Shown: one piece after another, positions 34,346-45,142 of the stretch
Layout of the letters: each line of letters begins with the position of its first letter
Position numbering within the stretch: position 1 is the first letter of the stretch
Assembly (NCBI RefSeq): GCF_048564905.1
Contig: NC_132992.1
Location: 31,606,501-31,670,500 of the forward strand
Source of the DNA: Vicugna pacos
Taxonomy: Eukaryota > Chordata > Mammalia > Artiodactyla > Camelidae
DNA: 64,000 nt
Reading direction: 5' to 3'
The notes under the pieces: model-generated
What the model was told of the DNA's origin: nothing
Databases searched by the model: none
The model's input: the letters and a program-made list of their open reading frames with translations, nothing else
Made by a program: the position numbers and the translations under genes

Positions 34346-36125
34346 GTTCGAGAAAGCCATGGTCCAATCAGTCTGAACACCTGGATAAATATTTAATGTA
34401 TTGAGTAGATATCCTCACTGTAGCTCTTTAAATCTTTAAGGATGTGAGACGTGGGACAGAGATTTGGTTTATTCTTCATAATCCCGAGGACCAGTGAGCA
34501 CAAATCACAGGAAAGGGGCTTCCACCTCTGGAAACGAGGTATTCTCAGTTTCCCAGGGACTATTTCTTATGATCAGCTCTTTGGGCTCAGTCTCCTATTT
34601 GTACTAACTCCCTAGCAGACACAGGCAATATTTAGGCTTCCATAGATTTATTCTTATAGAGGTAATCAGAAAATTCTAAGAAATTAAAGTGGATAGCAGA
34701 GGAAGATAATTCTGGAAACGTATACAATTGCACAACTTTATCAGTGCCTTAGAGAAAGGACATCATAGTGAAGTTTGGAAGAAAAATGATGGAGTATCGA
34801 ATCCGAGCCAGAGATGGCCAAGGAAACAGAGCCATGCCAGGATAGTTGGCTCATACTGTAGAGGGAATCCCACTAAGGGTGAGTCACTCATCACATTTAG
34901 GATATGCCATCCATTTAAAAAACTGTTGTCTTTTTCTCCCCATGACCCCCCAGCTTCACTGAGCTATGACTGACATATAACATGATGTGAGTTTAAGGTG
35001 TACTATGTAATGATTGAATATATGTATATATTGTGAAATTATTACCATGATGAGTTTAGTGAACACATCCTTCACTTCACATAATAATCAGGGTCTTTGT
35101 TTTATTGTTATTATGGTGAGAAGATTTAAGATCTGCTCTCTAAGCAACTTTCAAGTGAAATGTACTGTATTGTTATCTATAGTCACTAGGATAGAGTATG
35201 AAATCGGAGCTAGCAATGAATGGCCAGGGAAGCAGGAATACATGACAGGAGACTGGCACATGTGACAGAACAGGTACCACTAAGGATAGGAGTCATAATT
35301 GCATTTTAGGACATAATATCCATTTAAATATGAGAAAATGAAACCACCTCAAGGATCAGCTTACATGTGGTTGCCACTTCTGAATCTGCAACCTGATGTT
35401 TTCTCAGAATTTCTGAGTTTTCTATTCTTTCTTTCAGTCATTTGTAGAACAGAGCACAGCATCCAATAGATTTCTTAAAGCATGTCAGCATTCTCATTGT
35501 GAATCAGCCCAATCTATAGATCAAACCGTTTTCTACGGTTGAAATATTAATAATACACAGAAGTTATCATCCTGCTCCCTTATCATTGAGGTTTGAACCT
35601 TTTATTCTTATCACAGTCAACTGAGGGAAGATTCCACATTTTGACTACCGGTGCTGTCCATTCTCTGGTAACAGCAGGTTTATGGGCAAGACCAGCCTAG
35701 AGGAGCAGAGTCTGAGATAACAGACATTTGAAATATCAACTGATCTTCTCTCTCCTGCTCTTTGGCTTACACGTTCCTTTTAGAAAGAGTTTCCCTTCAC
35801 AACAGACAAATGAGGATGTTAGACTTGGCTGAAAAGATTTTTATATCTTCTTTGAGAGAGTGAATCATGGTGCTTTCCTGATTTCAAACCTGTACCCTGG
35901 GTCCATCATTGAATAAACAGCAACAGGATCGACCTCTCTCCAACTTACAAACGACTCAGTAGTGTGCAGAGATATAAATCCTGATCTCTGCACTATTAAT
36001 GTGCATTTACTCTCCAATCTAAGACACAATTTGTTTCATCTATTGCTGTTTTTGTGCATATGAATCCCTTACAGACACAGGGTAAGAAAACATTTAACCC
36101 GAAAGTTCCGTAGTTAGAGATGTGA
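34346..36125. other. Upstream region of TRAV13 copy 2
   Basis: Aligns with 17030-18306 and 54600-55760. Contains an L1 fragment (34955-35190) flanked by two diverged copies of the same local sequence. No gene was seen. Confidence 0.5.
34955..35190 (-). mobile_element. Antisense L1 3' fragment
   Basis: 'cttcactgagctatgactga', 'gaaattattaccatgatgag', 'actgtattgttatctatagt'. Not present at the corresponding place in blocks 1 and 3. Confidence 0.7.
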
Positions 36126-36139
36126 CCACCAGATGGCGG
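36126..36139 (+). promoter_or_regulatory. CTCF motif upstream of TRAV13 copy 2
   Basis: CCACCAGATGGCGG, identical to copy 1, 227 bp before the ATG. Confidence 0.75.
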
Positions 36140-36352
36140 TGCACCCCGGCTGATGCAGAACATGTGCAGGGTTCATTTCAGTGGATTCTGAATGAACAGG
36201 CTTAGGGCAGAAGCAGAGCCTTTTTCTTATTGGCTGGGTAGGCAATGTGAGAAACCTCTGGTTGTTAGAGAAAAGAAGGGATCACTTGGTAATAGAAGTA
36301 GCTTTCCTGCCTGGAGTTTGCAGTTTGCAGTTGATCCTAAATGGGAAGAACA

Positions 36353-36860
36353 ATGAAGACACCCATCGGAGCTTTAATCATGTTCTTGTGGCTGCAGCTG
36401 CACTGTGAGTCGAGGGCTTATGGGAAACAGAAGATATTAGGGGACATTCTTTAGAAGCCAGGACTGGCTTTATTCAGGTTTCCTCTGGTTACCGTAGAGA
36501 AGGAAAAGTAAATTTGGGGACACAGTAATCTGGTAATCCTCCTTTCTCTGACTTCTTCTTTCTGCACAGGTGTGAGCCGAGGAGAGAATGTGGAGCAGAG
36601 TCCTCCCAGCCTGAGTGTCCAGGAGGGAAACAGCTCTGTTATCACCTGCACTTACACAGACAGTAATTCAGATTTCTTCCCTTGGTATAAGCAAGAACCT
36701 GGCAAAAGTCTCCGGTTCCTTATAAGCATTCGTTCAAATAAGGTCAAAGAGGAAGACCAAGGACTCACTGTTTTATTGAATAAGACGGCCAAACATCTGT
36801 CCCTGCACATCACAGCCACCCAGCCTGGAGACGCAGCTGTCTACTTCTGTGCAGCAAGTG
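36353..36860 (+). CDS. TRAV13: T-cell receptor alpha V segment, TRAV13 subgroup, copy 2
   Basis: Germline V segment. Leader exon 36353-36404 (LWLQLH end, where copies 1 and 3 have LWLQLD), with an in-frame ATG at 36341. Intron 36405-36569, V exon 36570-36860. It reads [19 protein letters not shown], first Cys SVITCTY, CDR1 region TDSNSDFF (copies 1 and 3: TDSASSYF), Trp in [33 protein letters not shown]. No stop or frameshift was seen. The intron differs from those of copies 1 and 3 in length and sequence near 36455-36535, which marks it as the outlier of the three at the 5' end. Confidence 0.95.
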
Positions 36861-36899
36861 CACATTGCTTCCCAGGCACCTGCTACCTGTACTCAAACC
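36861..36899 (+). other. TRAV13 copy 2 recombination signal (23-RSS), unusual heptamer
   Basis: Heptamer CACATTG (36861-36867), 23-bp spacer, nonamer ACTCAAACC (36891-36899). Confidence 0.9.
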
Positions 36900-38879
36900 T
36901 GCTACTCGGGCAGCCCCCTTCCTTTGCACAGTCCTTCTAGTGGATATATTGTCATATTGTGTGTCTGCAAGTGGGAACTGATGTATTAGACATGAAAAAT
37001 GTAGAATCAGAAGATTAGGTTCAAGATGACACAGAAGATGTTAAACATTTTGTTGGATGACTGTTGCTAACTGTATTCTTGAAGGGAGTTAGTAATATTT
37101 TATTTTGAAATTGTAAAATTGACTTTACATATGCTATTCAGATTCCTCTTCTATAAATTACCCCCTGGTATCAATATCATAGTCCTTATTATAAATGGGT
37201 TTTTAAATACTTGGTTTTGAAACAGTATTGACTATTTTCCTCATTATACAACACTACATGCCAAATGTAAAAGACGTGATAATCAATAAATATGATATTG
37301 ACACGTGTGTAATTAAATAATACTCCTACTATTCAGTTAAATCTTTGTAAATTCTTATTACAGTGAGTGTCATGATTATCACTTAATATTTTATCTTGAA
37401 CTGAGGATTTCTCATTTCAAGACTTCTTCTCAAACACCTGTTTTTCAAGAGCTCTGCAAGAGATTTTAATAAATTACACCTTTATAATAATTTTCTTCCT
37501 CTGAATTTGTGGTAAAATTTGACAGCCATTTTTATGTGCTTTGACCGCTCTCTTGTTGGGGAAAATGTGACATGCGTTTTCCTTTAGTGCCCAGTTATGG
37601 TATATATTTCTTGGCGTTTAAGGGAAATTAGGATAGGAAGTGATTTGAGAATGTGAGCTCCATATAAATTTCACAGACCTATTCTCTTTATAAAATTCTG
37701 TAAGAATCTATTCACATTTACTCTGCTATAGAATTTAGAAGACAAGAGTTGTGTGTTTCATCACTGCCCTATCTGTAGTACCAAGCACAAACTTTTTCAC
37801 ATAGTGGATTATTGGTAAATGTTTGTTAAAGAAGAAAAGGTGAAGCTGCTACTTATTCCTGTTCTAATTTAAGCTTTGTGATTGAAATAAATTAAAAATT
37901 AATTTGTGAAGAGCAAAACTCCTTAAAGTGTATATTTGGTACTTTGATTAACAACGTACTGTTTTTTCCCATTCATATGTATCTTTCTGGGTAACACTCT
38001 ATTGTTTCAAAATAATTATATTTATTCCTAGACTTGTAATTTTTTGTTACCTTTATGATTGCATACTTTCTGGGGTATTTGAGAAAATTTTTATATGTAT
38101 TTATCCGCTGCTTACCATTACTATTAGATTGCACAAAGGCATTTGAACTAATGGCTAATTTAGAGATAGCTGGCTACCAAGCTCCCTACCTCATCTTCAT
38201 GCTTTGGTTGGACTAAACATTGCTAACCACAGCCTTTTCTTTTAAAATGTTATTTTTTTAGTGTCACACATAAATCAATGGACTGAAAGAATTTTCATAA
38301 ATAATTAATTCCCAAATTCTCCCACTCCTGGTTAAAGACAGGCTATTCTCAAGCTCCCTTACAGTCTTCCTGAGAATGAATACAGTTACCGATGGGTATG
38401 GTAAGAATGATGTTTCTTGGCTGAATTATGGTTGTTGTTTATTAACAAACTGGTGTTTATTTTCTTTGGGGAAGATCATCAGATTAAATTGGGTTTAAAC
38501 ATCTGAACAAGAAAGGTCAGTATTGTAGCCCAGCACCTCAACCGACTTGATTATTCCCTTCACTGCGCTCACTAGCTCGTGTCCAGTAGGAGCAGGAGAC
38601 TCTTGGTGGGTCCATTTCTTCCAGGACTGACAATGGAGTGAGAGGGAAGAAGCATGGCTTATATGTTATTGGTTTATTTTTCTTAAACGAAGTCAGAAGA
38701 GAGCGAGAGTGCAATTATTATAGGCTTTACTGCTCTGTGGTACTTGGGTGAGAAGTTTTTCTTTTTCTTTTTTTTTTTTTTTGAGAAGTTTTTCAAAGGA
38801 AGTTAAAAAAAAAAAAAAGAAAAGCTCTGTGCGGTGTGCAGAGTCAGTCATCATCAGCTCTGACTCAGACACCTTCACG
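36900..38879. other. TRAV13-TRAV14 intergenic, block 2, first part
   Basis: AT-rich; aligns well with 56521-58480. It includes the poly-T insertion at 38762-38782 and an A run at 38805-38818. No gene was seen. Confidence 0.5.
38762..38782 (-). repeat. Poly-T insertion with 12-bp direct repeats
   Basis: T-rich run between two copies of 'gagaagtttttc' (38750-38761 and 38783-38794). Block 3 has the 12-mer once and no poly-T (near 58370). It looks like a poly(A)-only retrotransposition in minus orientation. Confidence 0.7.
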
Positions 38880-39430
38880 CTTTAAACCTTCACCACGGTT
38901 GGTGTCCCAGTTTCCTACTGTCTCTGACAATTGACTACAGACTACATCGCCTTCTCTTGATCCTGCAAAACCTGTCTGGGTGCCCGCAGCCTCCCTTTTG
39001 CTTGCTTTCCATAAAAAGTGCTTTCTTCTCAAACTTGGGTGGTTTCTCCAGGCCCGCAGAGAGGGGCCGCCTTCTGCGCATGCTCGCTGGCCGTCTGCGA
39101 AGGCTCGCTCCTGCTGCCGCCCTTCGCGCACTGGGAGGGGCCAGGGCGCGGGTGGCGCACGGGTGCGCTGCTGGGCGCTGGCCGTGGCCTTGGGACACTT
39201 TTGGTGGTTGGCAGGCAAGGCGTCCCCAGAGGCTGGCGGGCAGGTCCTGATGGAGTCTGTGCCCTGGTAGTAGTACCCTTGCCCCTTTAATGCCCTCCTG
39301 GAACCCTGGCTGCTGTTCTCCCAGGTGCTCCCCACTCCCAGCTGGGCAGCACCCCTCAGTGTTCTGGATGCGGCCAGAAGGGGGCAGGTCTCTTTGGCAG
39401 CCTCCCTCAGAGCTGGACAGCAACGCTCAT
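38880..39430. other. CpG-rich block of unknown origin, block 2
   Basis: A GC- and CpG-rich island in otherwise AT-rich DNA, densest at about 39055-39190 (gcgcatgctcgctgg, cgcccttcgcgcactg, ccagggcgcggg). Nearly identical to 58470-59020 and absent from block 1. On the minus strand two overlapping frames of 156 and 162 codons (38865-39335 and 38935-39423) are open and have the same lengths in block 3. No protein family was recognised; open frames in GC-rich DNA may be chance. It could be an LTR-like or promoter-type sequence. Confidence 0.6.
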
Positions 39431-39724
39431 TCAGTCTCTCACTCTCCCTTATGAAGAAATCACAGGCCTAGAAGGTTTTTCTTGGCCTTGAGCTGTGCTC
39501 TTTGTGGGCAGGGGTGACAAGGGTAAAGTGAAAGTGTTCCTCTAACCTTCTTCAGTGTGTCCAGTCTCAGACAGTGTGCTGGAACTTCTGCTGGACTCCT
39601 GGCCTCCTCAAAGCACTCCCTTTAGTGTGGGTATTTAGTGTATGTATTGTGGATATCAGTGCTTTTGTGGGTGCAAGGAAGGCAGAATATTCCTATTTGG
39701 GCATTTTGAACTCAGTGCTTTAAA
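39431..39724. other. Flank of the CpG-rich block with micro-inversion
   Basis: 39514-39590 is the reverse complement of the matching part of block 3 (59105-59185), while both sides up to there are collinear. To the right, block 2 diverges from block 3 until about 39945. Confidence 0.6.
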
Positions 39725-39910
39725 TTTTTATTACTAAGTAATTATATCGAAAAATTGACTTTTTTGGTGTACAATTCTCTTTATTTTGAATTTAATACAT
39801 TATATAGATCATGTAACTATCACATGATCGTGCCACAGAAGTTTCATTGCTACCCCAAACTACCTTCTGCTATCCTTTTAAAAGTACACCCTCTCCTATT
39901 CCTAAATCCT
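39725..39910 (-). mobile_element. Antisense L1-like 3' fragment
   Basis: 'aaaattgacttttttggtgt', 'cacatgatcgtgccacagaa' and 'aagtacaccctctcctattc' resemble antisense L1 3' sequence. It stands where blocks 1 and 3 have about 1-1.3 kb of other sequence. Confidence 0.5.
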
Positions 39911-40099
39911 TCAAACATTGAAAAATACTTAAATTCAGAATTTGATATAAGGTGGTTGAAAAAAATTGTTCTGGACATGGAGACATTTTGAATGGCAGAA
40001 ATACAAACATGAGATCCCTTAATTGAGAAGTTTAAGAGAGGTAAATAATATGAGGACATACTGATAGTATTTCATATTTAGTCAACCAACTGGTAGGAA

Positions 40100-40490
40100 A
40101 ATGTTGGGTGTTTTTAAATTAGAGAACACATTGTTCTGCATGTGGTATCATCAGATTTAATGGAGATTCCAGTGCAAGATCTGAATACGCTTCAACCAAC
40201 TTAGCTGAAAGTGTAATTACTTTGAGACAAGGATGATATGCTTTGGCTACTGTATCAAGGGATAGGCTGTGATAGGTAATGCCTCTTTATTGTTTGCCAT
40301 GGGGTTGAATAATATCCCTCGACATAGGTTTCCTTTTATATTCAAACACAAAGAAAGCTTCATTATCATCCGTGGTAATCATATGAACAGCTAATCATAT
40401 GATAACAGGTAATCATATGAACATACAGAATATAGAGGTGCACTGTGGCTCATCATGGTCCCAACTGAGGTAATAGGAAAAATATAAATT
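40100..40490 (-). mobile_element. Endogenous retrovirus pol fossil, class I, block 2
   Basis: Copy of the antisense pol-derived segment at 22030-22450 and 60525-60905. Short and heavily decayed. Confidence 0.65.
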
Positions 40491-41060
40491 CAAAGGTTTG
40501 ATAACCTAATGACCAAACTAAGGTGAACAGAGGTGGGCCGTCTAAACTAACAGAGAAGGGAAGGGGACCTCTGTGACAGGACTGAATGTGAGAAGCCTCA
40601 GTCTAAATTCTTCAGCAGAGGGTGATTAAATTTTTCAGCTTTTGGCCCCAAGATAGCCAGACGAACAAATATTGATAGGACAAGAAACATTGCTGTAACA
40701 ATAGGCAGAATAAAAGAGCTCTAGTGATTAGACCAAACAACTTTGCTTTCTTATCATGAAGTGATTTATTTCTACCTTAGGCGGAAGAACAGCAGACATA
40801 AGGATAAGCATACATGGTTATTATGTCTAATGCTGTTTCCATAATGCAGTATATGTAATATGTTTAAATAAATGCCACCCACTCAGTTCCTTCACAGATG
40901 CAATCACTGAACACAGCATTAGTGGAGTCATCAATCTCCTTTTCAATATAAAATTTAAATCATATTTATTTTCAGATGTAATTGCTATCAATTGAAGAGT
41001 TGCTTAATGCAAAAGGAAGTTTGGGTTGAGGGAGACTCTCACGTAGTCCATAGAGATTTT
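40491..41060. other. Distal upstream region of TRAV14 copy 2
   Basis: Duplicated flank; matches 22451-23033 and, apart from the SINE there, 60960-61630. No gene was seen. Confidence 0.45.
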
Positions 41061-41068
41061 TGACGTCA
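41061..41068 (+). promoter_or_regulatory. CRE (ATF/CREB site) of TRAV14 copy 2
   Basis: TGACGTCA 167 bp before the ATG, identical in position to copy 1. Confidence 0.7.
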
Positions 41069-41204
41069 CTCACAACAACTTGCTGCAGCAGCAAACCCCT
41101 GCTTCCTGTTCTGAGGCAGCAGCAGCACATAGACCAGTGAGTCTCCCCTCATCCTGTCGGGCTCGCCTCACCTTGCACAGCCCTGAAATTGAAGAAGACG
41201 TTTT

Positions 41205-41218
41205 CCACCTGGTGGCAG
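41205..41218 (+). promoter_or_regulatory. CTCF-like motif at TRAV14 copy 2
   Basis: CCACCTGGTGGCAG fits the CTCF core (CCASYNGGNGGCAG form). It lies in the 5' UTR region, ending 9 bp before the ATG. Confidence 0.6.
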
Positions 41219-41227
41219 ACCTCAAAC

Positions 41228-41740
41228 ATGCTTCTCTCCAGCCTTCTGAAGGTGGCCATGGCTTCATGCTGGCTAGGTAGGGGTGGTCCCAGGGGGACTG
41301 TGCCTCCTCTATGACCTGAAGACTGAGGGTAGCATTCTTATGGGTACCTCGGGAAGGAAGGGGTAGTAGGGTGTAAAATAGGATTTCTTTGTTCCACACT
41401 ACTTATTCCTAACTTCTGATTCTGTGTTTATTTTCTCAGGATCCAGCATTGCCCAGAAGGTAACTCAAGACCAGCCACCAATGTTAGTGCAGGAGAAGGA
41501 GGCTGTGACCCTGAAGTGCACATACGAGACCAGTGATCCAACTTATAGTTTATTCTGGTACAAGCAGCCCAGCAGTGGGGTGATGACTTTCCTAATTCGT
41601 CAGGACACTTATAACCAGCAAAATGCCACAGAAGGTCGCTACTCATTGAATTTCCAGAAGGCAAGCAAATCCATCAAACTCGTCATCTCAGCCTCACAGC
41701 TGGAGGACTCTGCAGTGTATTTCTGTGCACTGAGTGAGCC
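41228..41740 (+). CDS. TRAV14: T-cell receptor alpha/delta V segment, TRAV14/DV4 subgroup, copy 2
   Basis: Germline V segment. Leader exon 41228-41276 is identical at protein level to copy 1. Intron 41277-41439, V exon 41440-41740. It reads [23 protein letters not shown], first Cys [16 protein letters not shown], Trp in [47 protein letters not shown]. No stop or frameshift was seen. The [10 protein letters not shown] stretch is shared with the pseudogene copy 3 and differs from copy 1 ([10 protein letters not shown]). It has an intact CRE, a CTCF-type motif and a recombination signal, so it is probably fully functional. Confidence 0.95.
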
Positions 41741-41779
41741 CACAGTGCGAGGCGTGTTGGAGGGAGGTGTATCAAAACC
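41741..41779 (+). other. TRAV14 copy 2 recombination signal (23-RSS)
   Basis: Heptamer CACAGTG (41741-41747), 23-bp spacer, nonamer ATCAAAACC (41771-41779). Confidence 0.93.
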
Positions 41780-42559
41780 CAGGGCTCTGCTTGGTCCATC
41801 CACCTGCTGTAGGGACCAGGGCAGGGTATTGCCATCACAGACAGGAAGTGGCGAGGGCTGTGGCAGCACAGGTGTGGGGTTAGAGGGAAAACACTCATTC
41901 TAAGGAAATATTTATCTAAGTTCGTAAACAGTGTCTATTACAAACTTTTGTAAACCTGATAATTTGGGTGCAAATTGTCTATTGAAGACAACTGCCACAT
42001 AAAATCTTTGCTGTTTGGAGATTAGATTGAGCTAGAAGAAATGACTGAGGAAATTCAGGAACATCTGACGCAAAAAGTAGTAAAAATATGAGTGAATTGT
42101 TGGATTTTCAGATCAATTTGTTCAATAAATATTTTTGAATGTATATTGTAGACATTGTTTTAAATAAAGACGTCTGTGAAACCTCTGTGTGGTTTTCCTC
42201 GTTCTGCGTATCATGCTGTCTTACACCGTATGAATTAGTGTGCTTCACGTTTATTAGTTGAGTTAATGTGCTCTCATTTACTTTCTAGGTTGCCAACATT
42301 GTGCTGATACTCATTCCATCTTATTAACACCTCTAGGATGGAAGAGCTCAATTTTCATAATGTAGGTTTACTGGCCTCCCACCAGTCTTATCCGCAAAAT
42401 GATCAATAGTTTGTGACTCTTAGAAGGACATTGTGAAGGAACAGACTATGAATATTCTTCTTTCTGTGTTCTGCGCAATGCACCACTCCTCCAAAAGCAT
42501 CTTTTGTCATCACGTGGCACATTTTATTAGTGTCTGCAAATCTTGAACTTCCAGTTTAT
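41780..42559. other. 3' flank of TRAV14 copy 2
   Basis: Aligns with 62350-63120 and partly with 23759-24160. No gene was seen. Confidence 0.5.
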
Positions 42560-43010
42560 CCTTCTCATCCCCTTTCCCCCTGGTAAGTATAAATTTGTTT
42601 TCTGTCTGTGAATCTGCTTCTAAGTTTGTCTTTTTTTTTTTTAAGATTCCGTATGTAAGTGATATCATATGCTAATTTTCTTTCTCTTTCTGGCTTACTT
42701 CACTTTTAATCACATTCTCTAGGTCCATCCATGTTGCTGCAAATGGCATTATTTTATTCTTTTTATGGCTGAGTAGTATTCCATTGTACAAATATACCAC
42801 AACTTCTTTATCCAGTCATCTGTCGATGCACATTTAGGCTGTTTCCATGTCTTGGCTATTGTAAATAGTACTGCTATGAACATTGGGGTACATGTATCTT
42901 TTTGAATTAAGGTTCCCTCTGGATATATGCCCAGGAGTGGGATTGCTGGATCATATGGTAAGTCTATTTTTAATCTTTTGAGGAGCCTCCATACTGTTTT
43001 CCATATACAT
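42560..43010 (-). mobile_element. Antisense L1 3' end
   Basis: 'aagattccgtatgtaagtga', 'gttgctgcaaatggcattat', 'cttggctattgtaaatagta', 'ggattgctggatcatatggt'. 5' truncated near 43010. Not present in the same place in block 3. Confidence 0.85.
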
Positions 43011-43110
43011 ATGTCAAATCTTATAAAATTGTTGAAGTAGGTGCAATTTATTTTTATGAAAATTATCCATTAATAAGGGCATTATAAATCCATATATAAC
43101 AAATAACCTT

Positions 43111-43375
43111 CTCTCAATTTTAGACAAGTCTTCTTTTATGACCCAAAATGAAAAATATTTCTCCTCTATGTTCTCATTTGCATTTAACTATGTTTTTAAA
43201 AAAAGTATAGATAACAATTTTCTTCATCTATACGTTTATTTTTTTCTCTCAATGTTAGACAATTCTTCTTTTATGACCCAAAATGAAAAATATTTCTCCT
43301 CTATGTTCTCATTTGCATTTAACTGTTTTTAAAAAAGTATAGATAACAATTTTCTTCATCTATACGTTTATTTTT
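43111..43375 (+). repeat. 135-bp tandem duplication
   Basis: Unit 1 43111-43245 and unit 2 43246 to about 43375 share 'ttcttttatgacccaaaatg' and 'ttcttcatctatacgtttat'. They differ only by small changes. Block 1 has the sequence once (about 27990-28135). Confidence 0.9.
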
Positions 43376-45010
43376 AACTCAGCATCATCCCAACCTATTT
43401 TGCTTCCCCCCATGCCCAAATAGAAGTTTGTAGTTGCTTTTCCAGAATTCCTTTCTAGCATATTTTTGACGTGAGTTCTGATGATGTGATTTGGTTGGTG
43501 GGAGGAGAAAGGAAGGGATACATGCACCCAAACAGGATCGGCGCCTGAATTTCTTAGTTAGGTCAGCATCTGGGAAACTATTCCCATGTTGACTCTGAAC
43601 TCATGAAGCTCCTTAATGTGCATCTGTAGAGAGTGAACTCCAGCACAGAGACGCAGCTAAGCTTCCATCTGTGTGTCTTAAGGAGTCATTGTTACAGGCT
43701 TTACAGAAGATGCGTCCTTCTCCAGAACTTCATCTCGATAGTCCTCAGAGGTTTTTGTTTTATAAAATGAATGGTCATAAAAAAGGAGGTAAAGAAGCCT
43801 TTATTTTTTATGCTGATACTTCATAGAGAAAGATTGGCTTCTAAAAATTTGTATAGTCATGAGGACATTTTCCCATTCTGATCCTAGATCTTTCTTGCTG
43901 ATAACTTTGACAATCACCCTGATCTAAGAGTGATCACAAATGAAACTTTGTAAACCGACATTGGGCTTGCTTGGGAACCTCCTGGGGAACTTAAAAAAAT
44001 TATAATTCGTGGATCTCAATCCTGGAAAATATGATTCATGAAGTTAGTGGTGGGAGCCAAGACGCTATAATTTTAAATCACACACACATTGAATCTAACA
44101 ATTGGAAAAACTGGGAAAGAAGAGAGTCCTAGCTCATGCTCCAGGCTTTTGATGCAAATCCATATCTCCAGGGCTCCCAACAATGTGAGTGAAACCATTT
44201 GATTAAAGTTTGGCAACAAAATGTGGCAGATGCACTATAATAGGAAGCATTCTTCAAAGTAGATATCCACTAAGAGTATAAGATTTGCTCTTGTCTCTTT
44301 CACATGGGCCAGCCAATTTATGTTGGAGTCAAGGAAATAGTGGGAGAATAAGATATCAATCTCAGATAATTCTATGGGGATCTGATCACTTCAATTATAA
44401 TGTATCTTTTGTTTTCACATTTAGATGATTCTGAAATTCAAGATTATTTGACTATTAATAAGATGATGTGATTTTCTTTTGGGAAGCTTTTGTTAAAAAC
44501 ACAGCATCTTTACAGTTGATAATATTTTAGGACAGAGAAAGTACTGCATTTCAAGTGGCAGTGATTCCTCAATCAAAGACAATTATTTTTGTTTAATAAA
44601 ACAAATATTTAGTAAGCATATGATAAATGTTGGCCACTACTGTTATATATATATTGGGATATAATGCACAGATTCATTCAAAATGATGTGACTTCTTATT
44701 ACTTCGTCTGTATTCAACCGAAGTGCTTATTTGAAATTCAGTGGATTACAGGTTGGTCCATGTGAATACATGAGAATACAAATGACTATATTAAAATGCT
44801 TAGGAAAACTGGTATCTTCTCAGCTACAGAAGTACCTTGGGACAGTCTGTTGAAGAACTTCCATATCAAGTAGTGTCCTAAGAACAAAACAGACCTGAGA
44901 GTTTACAACAGTTGTTGATCTGATTTCCAAGTGTCACCTGAACACATGATTGAGACATATTTATGACAAGGGGAGGAGACTGGGAAACATGCATCCATTT
45001 CTGTCCCCGT
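43376..45010. other. Upstream region of TRAV9 copy 2
   Basis: Duplicated flank matching 28136-29557. No gene was seen. Confidence 0.5.
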
Positions 45011-45024
45011 CCACCAGGGGGAGC
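45011..45024 (+). promoter_or_regulatory. CTCF-like motif upstream of TRAV9 copy 2
   Basis: CCACCAGGGGGAGC, 132 bp before the ATG, same as copy 1. Confidence 0.6.
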
Positions 45025-45142
45025 AGCTTCCTAACACAAACACACTTCCTGTGTGAAATGCAGGCTTCCCTTTAGCCCTTCGCTGTGACCTCAACATTGC
45101 TTCGTAGTAGTTGTCAAGCACGTTATTCAGGCGACTGTAGAG

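Noticed and set aside
38957-39290. Three overlapping + strand frames in the CpG-rich block as genes
   Set aside because: Several frames being open at once on both strands is expected in GC-rich DNA with few stop codons; no domain or start context supports a gene.
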